Source: Coprococcus sp964488185 (lineage in GTDB: Bacteria; Bacillota; Clostridia; Lachnospirales; Lachnospiraceae). Taken from it: a stretch of DNA of 64,000 nucleotides. The translations under genes were made by a program, and so were the position numbers. Location: positions 16,303-80,302 of the forward strand of contig CAZATW010000002.1 in assembly GCA_964488185.1 (NCBI GenBank), written 5' to 3'. Shown here in pieces: positions 14,790 to 23,986 of the stretch (the first letter of the stretch is position 1; each line of letters starts with the position of its first letter). The notes below the pieces were generated by a model. The model ran no database searches and was not told where the DNA came from. It saw only the letters and a program-made list of their open reading frames with translations.

Positions 14790-17429
14790 ATGCAAAAATA
14801 TGGTGTAAATGAATTAAGAAAAATGTTTTTGGAATTTATGGAAAGCAAAGGACATTTAAAGCTTAACAGCTTTTCGCTTGTTCCACATAATGACAACAGC
14901 CTGCTCCTTATCAATTCCGGAATGGCTCCACTGAAACCGTATTTTACAGGTCAGGAAGTTCCGCCCAGAAAGAGAGTTACGACCTGTCAGAAGTGCATCA
15001 GAACAGGAGATATTGAAAATGTCGGCAAAACGGCAAGACATGGTACATTCTTTGAGATGCTTGGAAACTTCTCATTTGGTGATTATTTTAAACACGAAGC
15101 GATTGCCTGGACATGGGAATTTCTTACAGAGATTGTAGGTCTGGATGCTGACAGATTATATCCGTCTATATACGAAGAGGATGATGAGGCATTTGAAATT
15201 TGGAATAAGGAAATCGGTATCAGCCCTGAAAGAATATTCCGATTTGGAAAAGAGGATAATTTCTGGGAGCACGGTGCCGGTCCATGCGGTCCATGCTCAG
15301 AGGTTTATTATGACAGAGGCGAAAAATACGGCTGTGGCAAGCCGGAATGTACAGTAGGCTGCGACTGCGACCGATATATGGAGGTCTGGAACAACGTATT
15401 TACACAGTTTGATAACGATGGTCACAACAACTATTCAGAACTTGAACAGAAGAATATTGATACCGGTATGGGACTTGAAAGACTGGCAGTCCTTGTACAG
15501 GATGTTGATTCCATATTTGATATTGACACCATAAAGGCACTTAGAGATAAGGTCTGTGAACTGGCAAATGTTTCCTATTTGGAAGACCCTGCACAGGATG
15601 TATCCATCAGACTGATAACCGACCATATCCGTTCCGTTACATTTATGACCTCCGATGGTATTGTTCCTTCAAACGAAGGCAGAGGCTATGTGCTCAGAAG
15701 ACTTCTCAGACGTGCAGCAAGACACGGAAGACTTCTTGGAATATCAGGCAAGTTTCTTTCTGAGCTTGCAAATACCGTTATTGAGGTTTCAAAGGATGCA
15801 TATCCTGAGCTTGGTGAGAAAAAGGAATATATTTTCAATAAGATAGATAAGGAAGAGGACAGCTTTAACAAGACGATTGATACAGGTCTCGCGATTCTCA
15901 AGGACTATATTACAGAGCTTAAGACAACGGGTAAAAATGTATTAAGCGGCGATTATGCATTTAAGCTTTATGATACCTATGGCTTCCCGCTCGACCTTAC
16001 CAAGGAGATTCTTGAAGAAGAGAATATCGCCGTTGACGAGGCCAGATTTGCCGAATGTATGAATATACAGAGAGAGACAGCCAGAAAAGCCCGTAAGGTT
16101 ACTACCTATATGGGAGCAGATGCTACCGTATATGAGCAGCTTGACGTTGCTCTTACATCAACCTTTGTTGGCTATGATAAATTAGAATATGAAAATGAGA
16201 TTATGGCAATCACCACCGATAAGGAAGCTGCCGATACGGTTACCGAAGGCATGCAGGCCTCCATTATTGTTGCCGAGACACCGTTTTATGCAACAATGGG
16301 TGGACAGACAGGTGATGCCGGTGTCATTAAAACGGCAAACGGTACATTTGTTGTACAGGATACCATCAAGGTTGTCGGCGGTAAAATTGCACATGTCGGC
16401 TATGTAGAGTCCGGTGAATTGAATGTAGGCGATATGGCAAAGCTGTCTGTCGATGCTGAAAGACGTTCCCTGATTTGCAAGAACCATTCCGCGACGCACC
16501 TTCTCCAGAAGGCTCTGAAGCTTGTTCTCGGAGAGCATGTAGAACAGGCAGGTTCACTTGTAGAGCCGGGAAGACTTCGGTTTGACTTTTCTCACGACCA
16601 GGCTATGAGCACTGATGAGATAAGACAGGTAGAAGAAATTGTCAATAAAGAGATTGAAGCAAATATTCCTGTTGTTACGGATATCATGTCTCTTGAAGAG
16701 GCAAAAAAAACAGGTGCAATGGCACTTTTCGGCGAGAAATACGGCGAGTCTGTACGTGTTGTAACCATGGGTGATTTCTCCAAGGAGCTTTGTGGTGGTA
16801 CGCATGTTCCAAACACAGGTGTTATCAGTACCTTTAAAATCGTTTCCGAATCCGGTGTTGCAGCGGGAACAAGACGTATAGAAGCACTTACGGGAGCAGG
16901 TGCATTTGAATATTACAAGAATATAGAGGAGCGGCTTCTTGCAGCAGCCAAGGCCGCCAAAACGGATATGGCAGGTGTTGCAGGAAAAATCGAGCAGATG
17001 CTTGCCGAAATCAAGACACTGAATGCTGAAAACAAAAAGCTTAAGGATAAAATGGCAAAGGATTCTGTTGGAGATGTCATGTCAAATGTTGCTGAGCATA
17101 ACAGCATCAAAATACTTCCTGTAAATGTTCCGAATGCAGACATGAATGCGCTCAGAAATTTGGGGGATGATATGAAGAGCAAGCTGGGAGATTCGGTTGT
17201 TATCCTGGCGTCTGATATGGACGGCAAGGTCAATCTTATCGCTATGGCTACCGATGGTGCTGTATCAAAGGGTGCCCATGCTGGTAATATTATTAAGGCT
17301 GTTGCCGGACTGGTAGGCGGTGGCGGCGGTGGCCGTCCGAATATGGCTCAGGCAGGAGGAAAAAATCCTGCGGGAATTGAAGCAGCACTCACAAAGGCTG
17401 TAGAAGAAGCCAAAGCGCAGCTTGCATAA
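14790..17429 (+). CDS. alaS: Alanyl-tRNA synthetase
   Basis: 879 residues, the normal length. Class II catalytic domain: FLEFMESKGH, VPHNDNSLLLINSGM, then TTCQKCIRTGDIENVGKTARH. Editing domain with zinc-type ligands NHSATHLL and CGGTHV. C-terminal DHHA1/C-Ala domain with GGGGGGRPNMAQAGG. It starts 13 bases after the HisIE stop with GGGAGG ahead. No T-box leader is present, so it appears to depend on his-operon read-through or an internal promoter that I cannot identify. Confidence 0.97.
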   Translation: MQKYGVNELRKMFLEFMESKGHLKLNSFSLVPHNDNSLLLINSGMAPLKPYFTGQEVPPRKRVTTCQKCIRTGDIENVGKTARHGTFFEMLGNFSFGDYFKHEAIAWTWEFLTEIVGLDADRLYPSIYEEDDEAFEIWNKEIGISPERIFRFGKEDNFWEHGAGPCGPCSEVYYDRGEKYGCGKPECTVGCDCDRYMEVWNNVFTQFDNDGHNNYSELEQKNIDTGMGLERLAVLVQDVDSIFDIDTIKALRDKVCELANVSYLEDPAQDVSIRLITDHIRSVTFMTSDGIVPSNEGRGYVLRRLLRRAARHGRLLGISGKFLSELANTVIEVSKDAYPELGEKKEYIFNKIDKEEDSFNKTIDTGLAILKDYITELKTTGKNVLSGDYAFKLYDTYGFPLDLTKEILEEENIAVDEARFAECMNIQRETARKARKVTTYMGADATVYEQLDVALTSTFVGYDKLEYENEIMAITTDKEAADTVTEGMQASIIVAETPFYATMGGQTGDAGVIKTANGTFVVQDTIKVVGGKIAHVGYVESGELNVGDMAKLSVDAERRSLICKNHSATHLLQKALKLVLGEHVEQAGSLVEPGRLRFDFSHDQAMSTDEIRQVEEIVNKEIEANIPVVTDIMSLEEAKKTGAMALFGEKYGESVRVVTMGDFSKELCGGTHVPNTGVISTFKIVSESGVAAGTRRIEALTGAGAFEYYKNIEERLLAAAKAAKTDMAGVAGKIEQMLAEIKTLNAENKKLKDKMAKDSVGDVMSNVAEHNSIKILPVNVPNADMNALRNLGDDMKSKLGDSVVILASDMDGKVNLIAMATDGAVSKGAHAGNIIKAVAGLVGGGGGGRPNMAQAGGKNPAGIEAALTKAVEEAKAQLA

Positions 17430-17537
17430 TAGAGGCAGCTTGTATGATTTAATTGCAGATTTCTTAAGGATTCGCTGACAAAACGTGATAAATTATACAA
17501 AATATAAAAGAAATATACGGGATTTAACATTTTTTGG

Positions 17538-17566
17538 TTGACGATTTAATATTTTATGTATATAAT
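17538..17566 (+). promoter_or_regulatory. Promoter for rpsU
   Basis: TTGACG (17538-17543), 17 bases, TATAAT (17561-17566). It lies in the 216-base gap between alaS and rpsU and would give a leader of about 75 bases. Confidence 0.75.
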
Positions 17567-17645
17567 ACAATTTGTGCTTAAAAAATACCCAAACAGTTGT
17601 TATTTGATAGCATAATTTACAACTGGAGGGAGGTCAGGTGAGAGA

Positions 17646-17822
17646 ATGTCAAATGTAATCGTTAAAGAAAACGAAACATTGGATAGTGCTCTTCGCAGAT
17701 TCAAGAGAAACTGTGCGAAGGCAGGTATCCAGCAGGAAATTCGTAAGAGAGAGCATTACGAAAAGCCTAGCGTAAAGCGTAAAAAGAAATCAGAGGCAGC
17801 TAGAAAGCGCAAATATAAGTAA
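17646..17822 (+). CDS. rpsU: 30S ribosomal protein S21
   Basis: 58 residues (MSNVIVKENETLDSALRRF..., then KRNCAKAGIQQEIRKREHYE, ending in KSEAARKRKYK). Very basic, with the arginine/lysine tail typical of S21. This small-subunit protein sits near the mRNA exit site and helps initiation. A strong ribosome site (GGAGGGAGG) precedes ATG 17646. It has its own promoter and a strong terminator, so it is probably monocistronic. Confidence 0.96.
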   Translation: MSNVIVKENETLDSALRRFKRNCAKAGIQQEIRKREHYEKPSVKRKKKSEAARKRKYK

Positions 17823-17853
17823 ATCATATTGTGATTATAACATGATTTTTTTC

Positions 17854-17883
17854 GAGTACCGATTTATTCGGTACTCTTTTTTT
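17854..17883 (+). terminator. Intrinsic terminator after rpsU
   Basis: GAGTACCGA (17854-17862), loop TTTAT, TCGGTACTC (17868-17876), then seven T residues. Confidence 0.92.
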
Positions 17884-17927
17884 ATTTATTTTCATATAAT
17901 AGATAAAATCAGTTACGGTGGCCTAAT

Positions 17928-18203
17928 ATGAAATCTCTTTTTTCAAATTCATGTATATATGACAACCCACAGATATGCCCTGATGTAAATAAAAATTCCA
18001 CAAAAGTTACTATACATAGCAACAAATGTATTCTGATTGAAAATTTCAGATGTGTTTTAAATATAAGTAAGGAAGAAATAACCATCAAAGCGAAAAAATA
18101 TATAATTTCCATTACAGGTAAATCACTTACGATTGATTACTATACAAGCTATGAAATAAAGATTTCAGGAATAATCCTGAATGTAGAATATGTCGATATA
18201 TAA
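17928..18203 (+). CDS. yqfC: Sporulation protein YqfC (YabP/YqfC family)
   Basis: 91 residues, mostly beta-strand pattern (KVTIHSNKCILIENFRCVL, ITIKAKKYIISITGKSLTI, YYTSYEIKISGIILNVEY), as in the YabP/YqfC family of small sporulation proteins. It is directly followed by yqfD, the conserved pair expressed in the mother cell in Bacillus. CATATAAT at 17892-17899 resembles a sigma-E -10, but I see no convincing -35. Confidence 0.88.
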   Translation: MKSLFSNSCIYDNPQICPDVNKNSTKVTIHSNKCILIENFRCVLNISKEEITIKAKKYIISITGKSLTIDYYTSYEIKISGIILNVEYVDI

Positions 18204-18221
18204 AATGGCGGGGTATGCAGT

Positions 18222-19436
18222 ATGATTGGATTCATTTTAAAATATTTAACAGGATTTGCCCAAATAGAAGTATCTAGTGGCATAAATACCAGATTACTGA
18301 ATCTTATGAAAAACAGGAAAATAGATGTATGGGGTATCAGTGAAAATCCGGATACATGCACTTTTTTCATAAACCTAAAGGAAATCAATGAGCTTGAAAA
18401 AATGACCGAAAAAGCAAATGTAGAATATAAAGTTTTAAAAGAATATGGTCTGCCGATAATGATTAAAAAAAACAAAAAGAGGTTTTCGCTTTTAATCGGC
18501 ATGATGCTATTTGGGATATTAATCTATATTGAATCGCTTTTTATATGGAATATTTCGATAGCAGGAGAGGACGATTATACAAAAGAGGAAATATTACAGG
18601 CTCTCTCCGATATGGATGTTACATATGGCTCCTATAAGAAAGAAATCGATACCGTTGAGCTGGAGAGGCTTCTTCGGGAACATTTCTCAGAGCTGGCATG
18701 GATATCATGCAGCATACGGGGAACCAGTCTTTATATTGATGTAAAAGAAACCCTTGATGTTTTTACCGATACAAGTCTTACCGTTCCATCCAATATTGTA
18801 GCAGTTAAGGACTGCTCCATTTATTCCATCGTTACAAGCGAAGGAACACCTGTAGCTAAGATTGGAGATGATGTAAAAAAAGGAGACATCCTTGTTTCAG
18901 GAACCGTAAACTTATATGATGACAATGCCGAGATTATGGACACACATTATGTTCCTGCAAAGGCCGAAATAAAGGGTATAACAGAAACTGTTTACAATGA
19001 AGAATTTTCACTTACATATTATAAAAAAGAATATAGCGGAAATAATAAGACTGATTATACATTCAGTATATTAGGATATGAGCTCAAGCCATATAATGCA
19101 AAGGTTCAATATGATTTGTATGATACCGTGACAGATGAAAACAGACTCCATATAGACAGCTTTTATCTGCCATTTGGTATAATCAAAAACAGCTTTCGGG
19201 AATACCGTCTTGTTATGACGGAATATACGGAAGATGAGGCTATTCAGCTCGCTAATGACCGATTAAATACATATATTTGCGAATTGCAAGAAAAAGGGGT
19301 GCAAATACTTGAAAATAATGTTAAAATATCAGTTGTGGATGGAAAATGTATCGCCAAAGGAAATATACGCACTTTGGAGAACATAGGCATCTCAAAAGAA
19401 TTTGATATAAGAAAAGAGGATTCTGTTATTGAGTGA
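18222..19436 (+). CDS. yqfD: Sporulation protein YqfD
   Basis: 404 residues. A cytoplasmic N-terminal part precedes one membrane segment at about residues 87-107, and a large domain probably outside the membrane follows (ELAWISCSIRGTSLYIDVKE; KDCSIYSIVTSEGTPVAKIGD). These are features of YqfD/SpoIV-type proteins required for sporulation. It overlaps the phoH start by 8 bases. Confidence 0.88.
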   Translation: MIGFILKYLTGFAQIEVSSGINTRLLNLMKNRKIDVWGISENPDTCTFFINLKEINELEKMTEKANVEYKVLKEYGLPIMIKKNKKRFSLLIGMMLFGILIYIESLFIWNISIAGEDDYTKEEILQALSDMDVTYGSYKKEIDTVELERLLREHFSELAWISCSIRGTSLYIDVKETLDVFTDTSLTVPSNIVAVKDCSIYSIVTSEGTPVAKIGDDVKKGDILVSGTVNLYDDNAEIMDTHYVPAKAEIKGITETVYNEEFSLTYYKKEYSGNNKTDYTFSILGYELKPYNAKVQYDLYDTVTDENRLHIDSFYLPFGIIKNSFREYRLVMTEYTEDEAIQLANDRLNTYICELQEKGVQILENNVKISVVDGKCIAKGNIRTLENIGISKEFDIRKEDSVIE

Positions 19437-20463
19437 TTATTCAAGATCAATGACTGTTACGGCTGAATATGTACAAAATGTATTTGGACAGTTTGATTCC
19501 CATGCAAGAAAAATAGAAAAGGCGTTTCAGGTCACCATGATACTTCGGGACGATAAGCTTAAAATATCGGGTGAACAAAAGAATGTAGATATGGCTGTAT
19601 CCGTACTGGAGCAGCTATTTGCCATTGCCGACAGAGGTACTGTTATCGATGCGCAAAAGGTTGACTATACAATATCCGTAACAACAAATCATCCCGAAGA
19701 AAATAAGGAAAATATAGCCGAGCTTGATAATGATATCATATGTCATACAGTAAACGGAAAACCGATTAAGCCAAAGACAAGAGGTCAGAAAGCATATGTG
19801 AATGCAATTGATAAATCCATGATTGTATTTGGTGTAGGCCCTGCCGGAACAGGAAAAACCTATCTTGCCATGGCAAAAGCCATAACAGCATTTAAAAATA
19901 ATGAGGTCAACAGGATTATCCTTACAAGACCTGCCATAGAGGCGGGAGAGAAGCTGGGATTCCTTCCGGGAGATTTACAGAGTAAGGTTGACCCCTATTT
20001 AAGACCGCTTTATGATGCATTACATGAAATTATGGGTGGCGACTCCTTTATGAAAAACATGGAAAAAGGTCTTATTGAAGTGGCGCCACTCGCCTATATG
20101 AGAGGAAGGACCTTGGACAATGCCTATATCGTGCTGGACGAGGCACAGAACACCACACCGGCACAGATGAAAATGTTTCTGACACGTATAGGATTTGGCT
20201 CAAAGGCTATCATAACCGGTGATTTATCACAGAAGGATTTGCCTTTTGAAACAAAATCAGGACTTGAGGTTGCACTCAATGTATTGAAGAATGTCGATGA
20301 AATCAGTGTATGTAAGCTTACCAGTCTTGATGTTGTGAGACATCCTCTTGTACAGAAGATTGTAAATGCATACGAGGAATATGAAAAAAAGACAAAACCA
20401 AATAAACAGAAGGATACCGTGAAAAATTCCACATCTAAGAAACAAAACCGTTCCAGACGATAA
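19429..20463 (+). CDS. phoH: PhoH-family ATPase (PhoL/YbeZ)
   Basis: 344 residues. An N-terminal KH-like region (FGQFDSHARKIEKAFQVTM) precedes a PhoH P-loop ATPase with Walker A GPAGTGKTYLA and Walker B YIVLDEAQN, then TGDLSQKDLP. The family partners YbeY in RNA processing, and ybeY follows 23 bases later. The start is probably TTG 19429, overlapping yqfD and with AGAGG 9 bases upstream; ATG 19450 is the alternative. The tail is basic. Confidence 0.92.
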   Translation: MSDYSRSMTVTAEYVQNVFGQFDSHARKIEKAFQVTMILRDDKLKISGEQKNVDMAVSVLEQLFAIADRGTVIDAQKVDYTISVTTNHPEENKENIAELDNDIICHTVNGKPIKPKTRGQKAYVNAIDKSMIVFGVGPAGTGKTYLAMAKAITAFKNNEVNRIILTRPAIEAGEKLGFLPGDLQSKVDPYLRPLYDALHEIMGGDSFMKNMEKGLIEVAPLAYMRGRTLDNAYIVLDEAQNTTPAQMKMFLTRIGFGSKAIITGDLSQKDLPFETKSGLEVALNVLKNVDEISVCKLTSLDVVRHPLVQKIVNAYEEYEKKTKPNKQKDTVKNSTSKKQNRSRR

Positions 20464-20486
20464 CCGGATGGAGCGTAAGGAGTTAT

Positions 20487-20999
20487 ATGTCATACAATAT
20501 TGAAAATGAATATGGGGATATCACGATAAAGGACTATGAAAAGGTTATATGTTCTATTATTGAGCAGTCTCTTCTGTTTGTAGGCTGTCCATATGAATGT
20601 GAAATCAATGTTATTTTGACTGATAACAAAACCATAAAAGAAATTAATAACGAACAGAGACAGATAGATAGTGCAACGGATGTATTATCTTTCCCTCTGG
20701 TTGATTATATTGTTCCCGGTGACTTTGGCAGACTGAATAAAGCCGATGCCGAATATTTCAATATCCAGACGGGAGAGCTTCTCCTGGGAGATATTGTTAT
20801 ATCGATGGACAAGGTATATGAACAGGCAGAGGCCTATAACCACAGCAGAACGAGAGAGCTTGCTTTTCTTGTCGCACACAGTATGCTGCATCTGTGTGGT
20901 TATGACCATATGGAAGAGGAAGAACGGAAGGATATGGAGGACAAGCAGGAACAAATACTTACTATGAAAGGATATACAAGGGATTATGAAGAAATTTAA
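20487..20999 (+). CDS. ybeY: Endoribonuclease YbeY, rRNA maturation
   Basis: 170 residues. The zinc-binding signature HSMLHLCGYDHMEEEER (three histidines) is the YbeY hallmark, and TDVLSFPL is also typical. It takes part in 16S rRNA 3' maturation and ribosome quality control together with PhoH-type ATPases. The C-terminal 14 bases overlap the next gene. Confidence 0.95.
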   Translation: MSYNIENEYGDITIKDYEKVICSIIEQSLLFVGCPYECEINVILTDNKTIKEINNEQRQIDSATDVLSFPLVDYIVPGDFGRLNKADAEYFNIQTGELLLGDIVISMDKVYEQAEAYNHSRTRELAFLVAHSMLHLCGYDHMEEEERKDMEDKQEQILTMKGYTRDYEEI

Positions 21000-22068
21000 A
21001 ATAGGCATTATGCTTGCTGCAGTTGCCGCAATGGGGATGTGTCTGTGCGGTTGTGGCAAAGAGAAAAAGGATAACGAAACAAGTGAGCTTACAACAGGTG
21101 ATTCTGCATTTATGGAATCAGCAGAAGCGCTGCCTGAGGTGGTACATGACGGCGTATACAATGACTTGACAGGAGAATGGAACACAGACAGAACAGAAGA
21201 ATATGGCAGACCGATTTCTGTTATGATCAATAATATATCGGAGGCAATTCCACAATCAGATGTCGGTAAGGCGGATATTATATATGAGTTTAAGGTTGAG
21301 GGCGGCATCACCAGACTGCTTGGTATTTACAGTGATTACAGCAAGATTGAGAAGCTGGGTTCCATCAGAAGCTGCCGGCCATACTATGTAACGGTTTCAA
21401 ATGAATTTGATGCTATTTATGTACATTATGGACAATCACCTCAAGGACAGGAAGAGCTGGACAAGACCGGAATAGACCATATCAGCGGACTTAGTGCAGA
21501 AGGGAATGTAGCATTCTACAGGGCATCCGATAAAGTGGCACCTCACAATGTTTATACAACAGGAGAGATGATTCAGGCAGGTATTGATTATATCAAATGT
21601 GATACAGAGCATTACCACAATTTCAAGAGTATGTTCAAGTTCAATGAAGGGGACAAGACTCCAGAAGGTGGAGATACCGCCAAAACCGTTAAGCTTGCAA
21701 TCAGCAACTATACACAGCCATATTTTGAATACAACGAAAGTGACGGTCTTTATTACCGTTTCCAGTATGGCGCCGAGCATGTCGATGAACTGACCGGTGA
21801 GCAGCTCACATTCAAGAATATTATTATACAGTTTGCCCACTATACAAGTATCGATGACCACGACAGACAGCTTATTGACTTAGTTGGTTCCGGTGATGGA
21901 TATTACATTTCAGATGGTGTAGTGATTCCTATTAAATGGGAGAAAAGCTCTGACAATGCTCAAACGAAGTTCACCACAGAGGATGGAAAGGCGCTGAAGC
22001 TGAATCCTGGTAAAACATATGTAAATGTATTTGAAAAAGACAATAAAGACGGTGTAACCTGGGAATAA
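20986..22068 (+). CDS. DUF3048 lipoprotein (YerB-like)
   Basis: 360 residues with a lipoprotein signal peptide: a basic start, a hydrophobic core and lipobox LCGC near residues 21-24. The body matches the DUF3048/YerB family (RPISVMINNISEAIPQSDVGKADIIYEF, GGITRLLGIYSD, LGSIRSCRPYYV). It should be a surface lipoprotein whose molecular role is unknown. A strong terminator follows, ending the yqfC-to-DUF3048 run. Confidence 0.88.
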   Translation: MKKFKIGIMLAAVAAMGMCLCGCGKEKKDNETSELTTGDSAFMESAEALPEVVHDGVYNDLTGEWNTDRTEEYGRPISVMINNISEAIPQSDVGKADIIYEFKVEGGITRLLGIYSDYSKIEKLGSIRSCRPYYVTVSNEFDAIYVHYGQSPQGQEELDKTGIDHISGLSAEGNVAFYRASDKVAPHNVYTTGEMIQAGIDYIKCDTEHYHNFKSMFKFNEGDKTPEGGDTAKTVKLAISNYTQPYFEYNESDGLYYRFQYGAEHVDELTGEQLTFKNIIIQFAHYTSIDDHDRQLIDLVGSGDGYYISDGVVIPIKWEKSSDNAQTKFTTEDGKALKLNPGKTYVNVFEKDNKDGVTWE

Positions 22069-22079
22069 AAAACAAAAAG

Positions 22080-22126
22080 AATGAACTGGCAGATTATGTG
22101 CTTCATAATTTACCAGTTCATTTTTT
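22080..22126 (+). terminator. Intrinsic terminator after the DUF3048 gene
   Basis: AATGAACTGG (22080-22089) pairs with CCAGTTCATT (22113-22122), with further inner pairing (ATTATG with CATAAT). A run of T follows. Confidence 0.88.
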
Positions 22127-22187
22127 GAATATATAAGTTAATGCGGCAGATACTTTTAATAATCAAATGATTATCGGAGGTTAGCTG

Positions 22188-22613
22188 ATGAAACGTATAT
22201 ATATACTTCTTGCCGCGTTGCTTTTACTTGCAATATTTTCATATTATGGTGCAAATTTAATCTACAAATATATGGGCAAAAGCTCAGACGAAAACGTAAT
22301 ATACAAAGAATATAGCGAGTATGTACCAGAAAATAAAAGTTTGGAAACAGGTAATATGAACAGGCATAGCACAGACAATATTACATTAAGCTATGTAATA
22401 GGAGAACCTGATAAAAGCGTATATCCCTATGAATATTACCTGAAGGATTACGACAGCCATGTCGCAATCTTTAATAAGCATGGGAGTCTGTACGAATATA
22501 CAGGCATTGTTTTAAACGGACTGGATGAAGATACGCGGTACAATATAACAAAAGGGATATATTTTAAAGAAATTGAAGATTTATTTACATTCCTTGAATC
22601 CTATTCCAGTTGA
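22188..22613 (+). CDS. BofC C-terminal-domain-like membrane-anchored protein
   Basis: 141 residues. An uncleaved signal or single membrane anchor spans about 4-28, and the rest is extracytoplasmic. The C-terminal part (YYLKDYDSHVAIFNKHG, YEYTGIVLNGLDEDTR, FTFLESYSS) follows the BofC C-terminal pattern of Y.L...D..VAV, YEYT.I.., and LY.FLE.YSS. BofC acts in intercompartment signalling in Bacillus spores; the small Clostridial relatives are uncharacterised. Start ATG 22188 has CGGAGG upstream. Confidence 0.7.
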   Translation: MKRIYILLAALLLLAIFSYYGANLIYKYMGKSSDENVIYKEYSEYVPENKSLETGNMNRHSTDNITLSYVIGEPDKSVYPYEYYLKDYDSHVAIFNKHGSLYEYTGIVLNGLDEDTRYNITKGIYFKEIEDLFTFLESYSS

Positions 22614-22660
22614 TGATAGAATATGATAGGTTGTAAGTATCATGATTAATGGAGAGTCCT

Positions 22661-23986
22661 ATGATTTATGACGTTATTATAATAGGTGGCGGGCCGGCTG
22701 GAATGACAGCCGCCATCTGCGCCTATCAAAAGTTTGAAAATAAAAATGCAAAAATACTTCTTATTGAGAAAAATAAAAAGCTGGGCAAAAAGCTGTATGC
22801 CACAGGAAATGGAAAATGCAATCTTGGTAATACCCTGCTTGATTTATCCTGTTATGACAGCAATCAGGAGTTTTTCCCTTATGAGATAATCGACGTTCAC
22901 ACCCATGAGCGGATATGTCATTTTATGGGTTCTATGGGTGTTGATATAACGAATAAAGACGGATATCTGTATCCCTCCTCCATGCAGGCATCATCAGTTG
23001 TATGGGCAATGACCGATAAATTAAAAGAATTGGGTGTCCATATACATTTGAATGAAGAATGTATCAAAACGGTTTATGACAATCATGTTTACAAAGTCAC
23101 AACAGACAAACATACCTATTCTGCAAGAAATCTAATTCTTGCTCCCGGCGGTGCCTCTGCTCCAAAGCTTGGCGGCTCAAAGAATATATACAATATGGCA
23201 TCACAGCTTGGGCTTGCCGTATATAGACCACATCCGGCATTATGCAAATTAAAAACAGGCGCTGATATCAGTATGCTTTCCGGTGTCAGGTCAAAAGCCA
23301 GAGCAACGCTCTATGTTAATGAGAACGAATATTTAACGGAATTCGGAGAAATTCAATTTACGGAAGACAGTCTTTCCGGTATTATGATATTTAACTTAAG
23401 CTGCAATGCCGGAAACCTGATAGAGCAAGGAAACAAGCTGAAAATAATCGTTTCATTACTGCCTGACAAGGAAGAAAAAGAGATTGCTGGTTTTCTTAAA
23501 AAAGCCAGAGAAAGCTGTCCGCAAAGAACCGTATACGCCATATTAAACGGACTTATTAATGAGAAGCTTGCCAAATACATAATAAGTGAATGTATCTCAT
23601 GTAAAAACATGGAAATTTACAACACCCAAAGAGAGCATCTGTCAGATAAGGATATTGAAAACTGCAAGTCAGATAACGCATTGCAGAACAAAAATGATTC
23701 AATTTCGAGAACAATAAATACATTTACCGACATGGAAATAGAAAATCTGGCATATGAAATAAAACATCTTGAATTTGATATAACAGAATGTGGCAGTTTT
23801 GATGATTCGCAGGTTACTTCCGGCGGTGTCGATACCACATGTATCAACCCTGCAAGCTGTGAGGTCTACGGTAATAAGGGATTATTTGTGGCAGGTGAGT
23901 ATCTTGATGTTACGGGAAAATGCGGCGGATATAATATCATGTGGGCCATTGTAACAGGCATGAAGGCTGGAGAAGGAGTAAGATGA
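22661..23986 (+). CDS. HI0933-family NAD(P)/FAD-dependent oxidoreductase (BaiN/YtfP-like)
   Basis: 441 residues. The N-terminal FAD dinucleotide-binding motif is DVIIIGGGPAGMTAA, followed by KLGKKLYATGNGKCNLGN. The C-terminal signature TSGGVDTTCINPASCEV...GLFVAGEYLDVTGKCGGYN is typical of the HI0933/YhiN family. The substrate is unknown. ATG 22661 has GGAGAG 5 bases upstream; ATG 22649 is also in frame. The stop overlaps the next start by 4 bases. Confidence 0.88.
   Translation: MIYDVIIIGGGPAGMTAAICAYQKFENKNAKILLIEKNKKLGKKLYATGNGKCNLGNTLLDLSCYDSNQEFFPYEIIDVHTHERICHFMGSMGVDITNKDGYLYPSSMQASSVVWAMTDKLKELGVHIHLNEECIKTVYDNHVYKVTTDKHTYSARNLILAPGGASAPKLGGSKNIYNMASQLGLAVYRPHPALCKLKTGADISMLSGVRSKARATLYVNENEYLTEFGEIQFTEDSLSGIMIFNLSCNAGNLIEQGNKLKIIVSLLPDKEEKEIAGFLKKARESCPQRTVYAILNGLINEKLAKYIISECISCKNMEIYNTQREHLSDKDIENCKSDNALQNKNDSISRTINTFTDMEIENLAYEIKHLEFDITECGSFDDSQVTSGGVDTTCINPASCEVYGNKGLFVAGEYLDVTGKCGGYNIMWAIVTGMKAGEGVR

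Noticed and set aside
20685..21311. A 208-codon minus-strand frame across ybeY and the DUF3048 gene
   Set aside because: It crosses two well-supported plus-strand genes and their overlap, with no ribosome site or recognisable domain.
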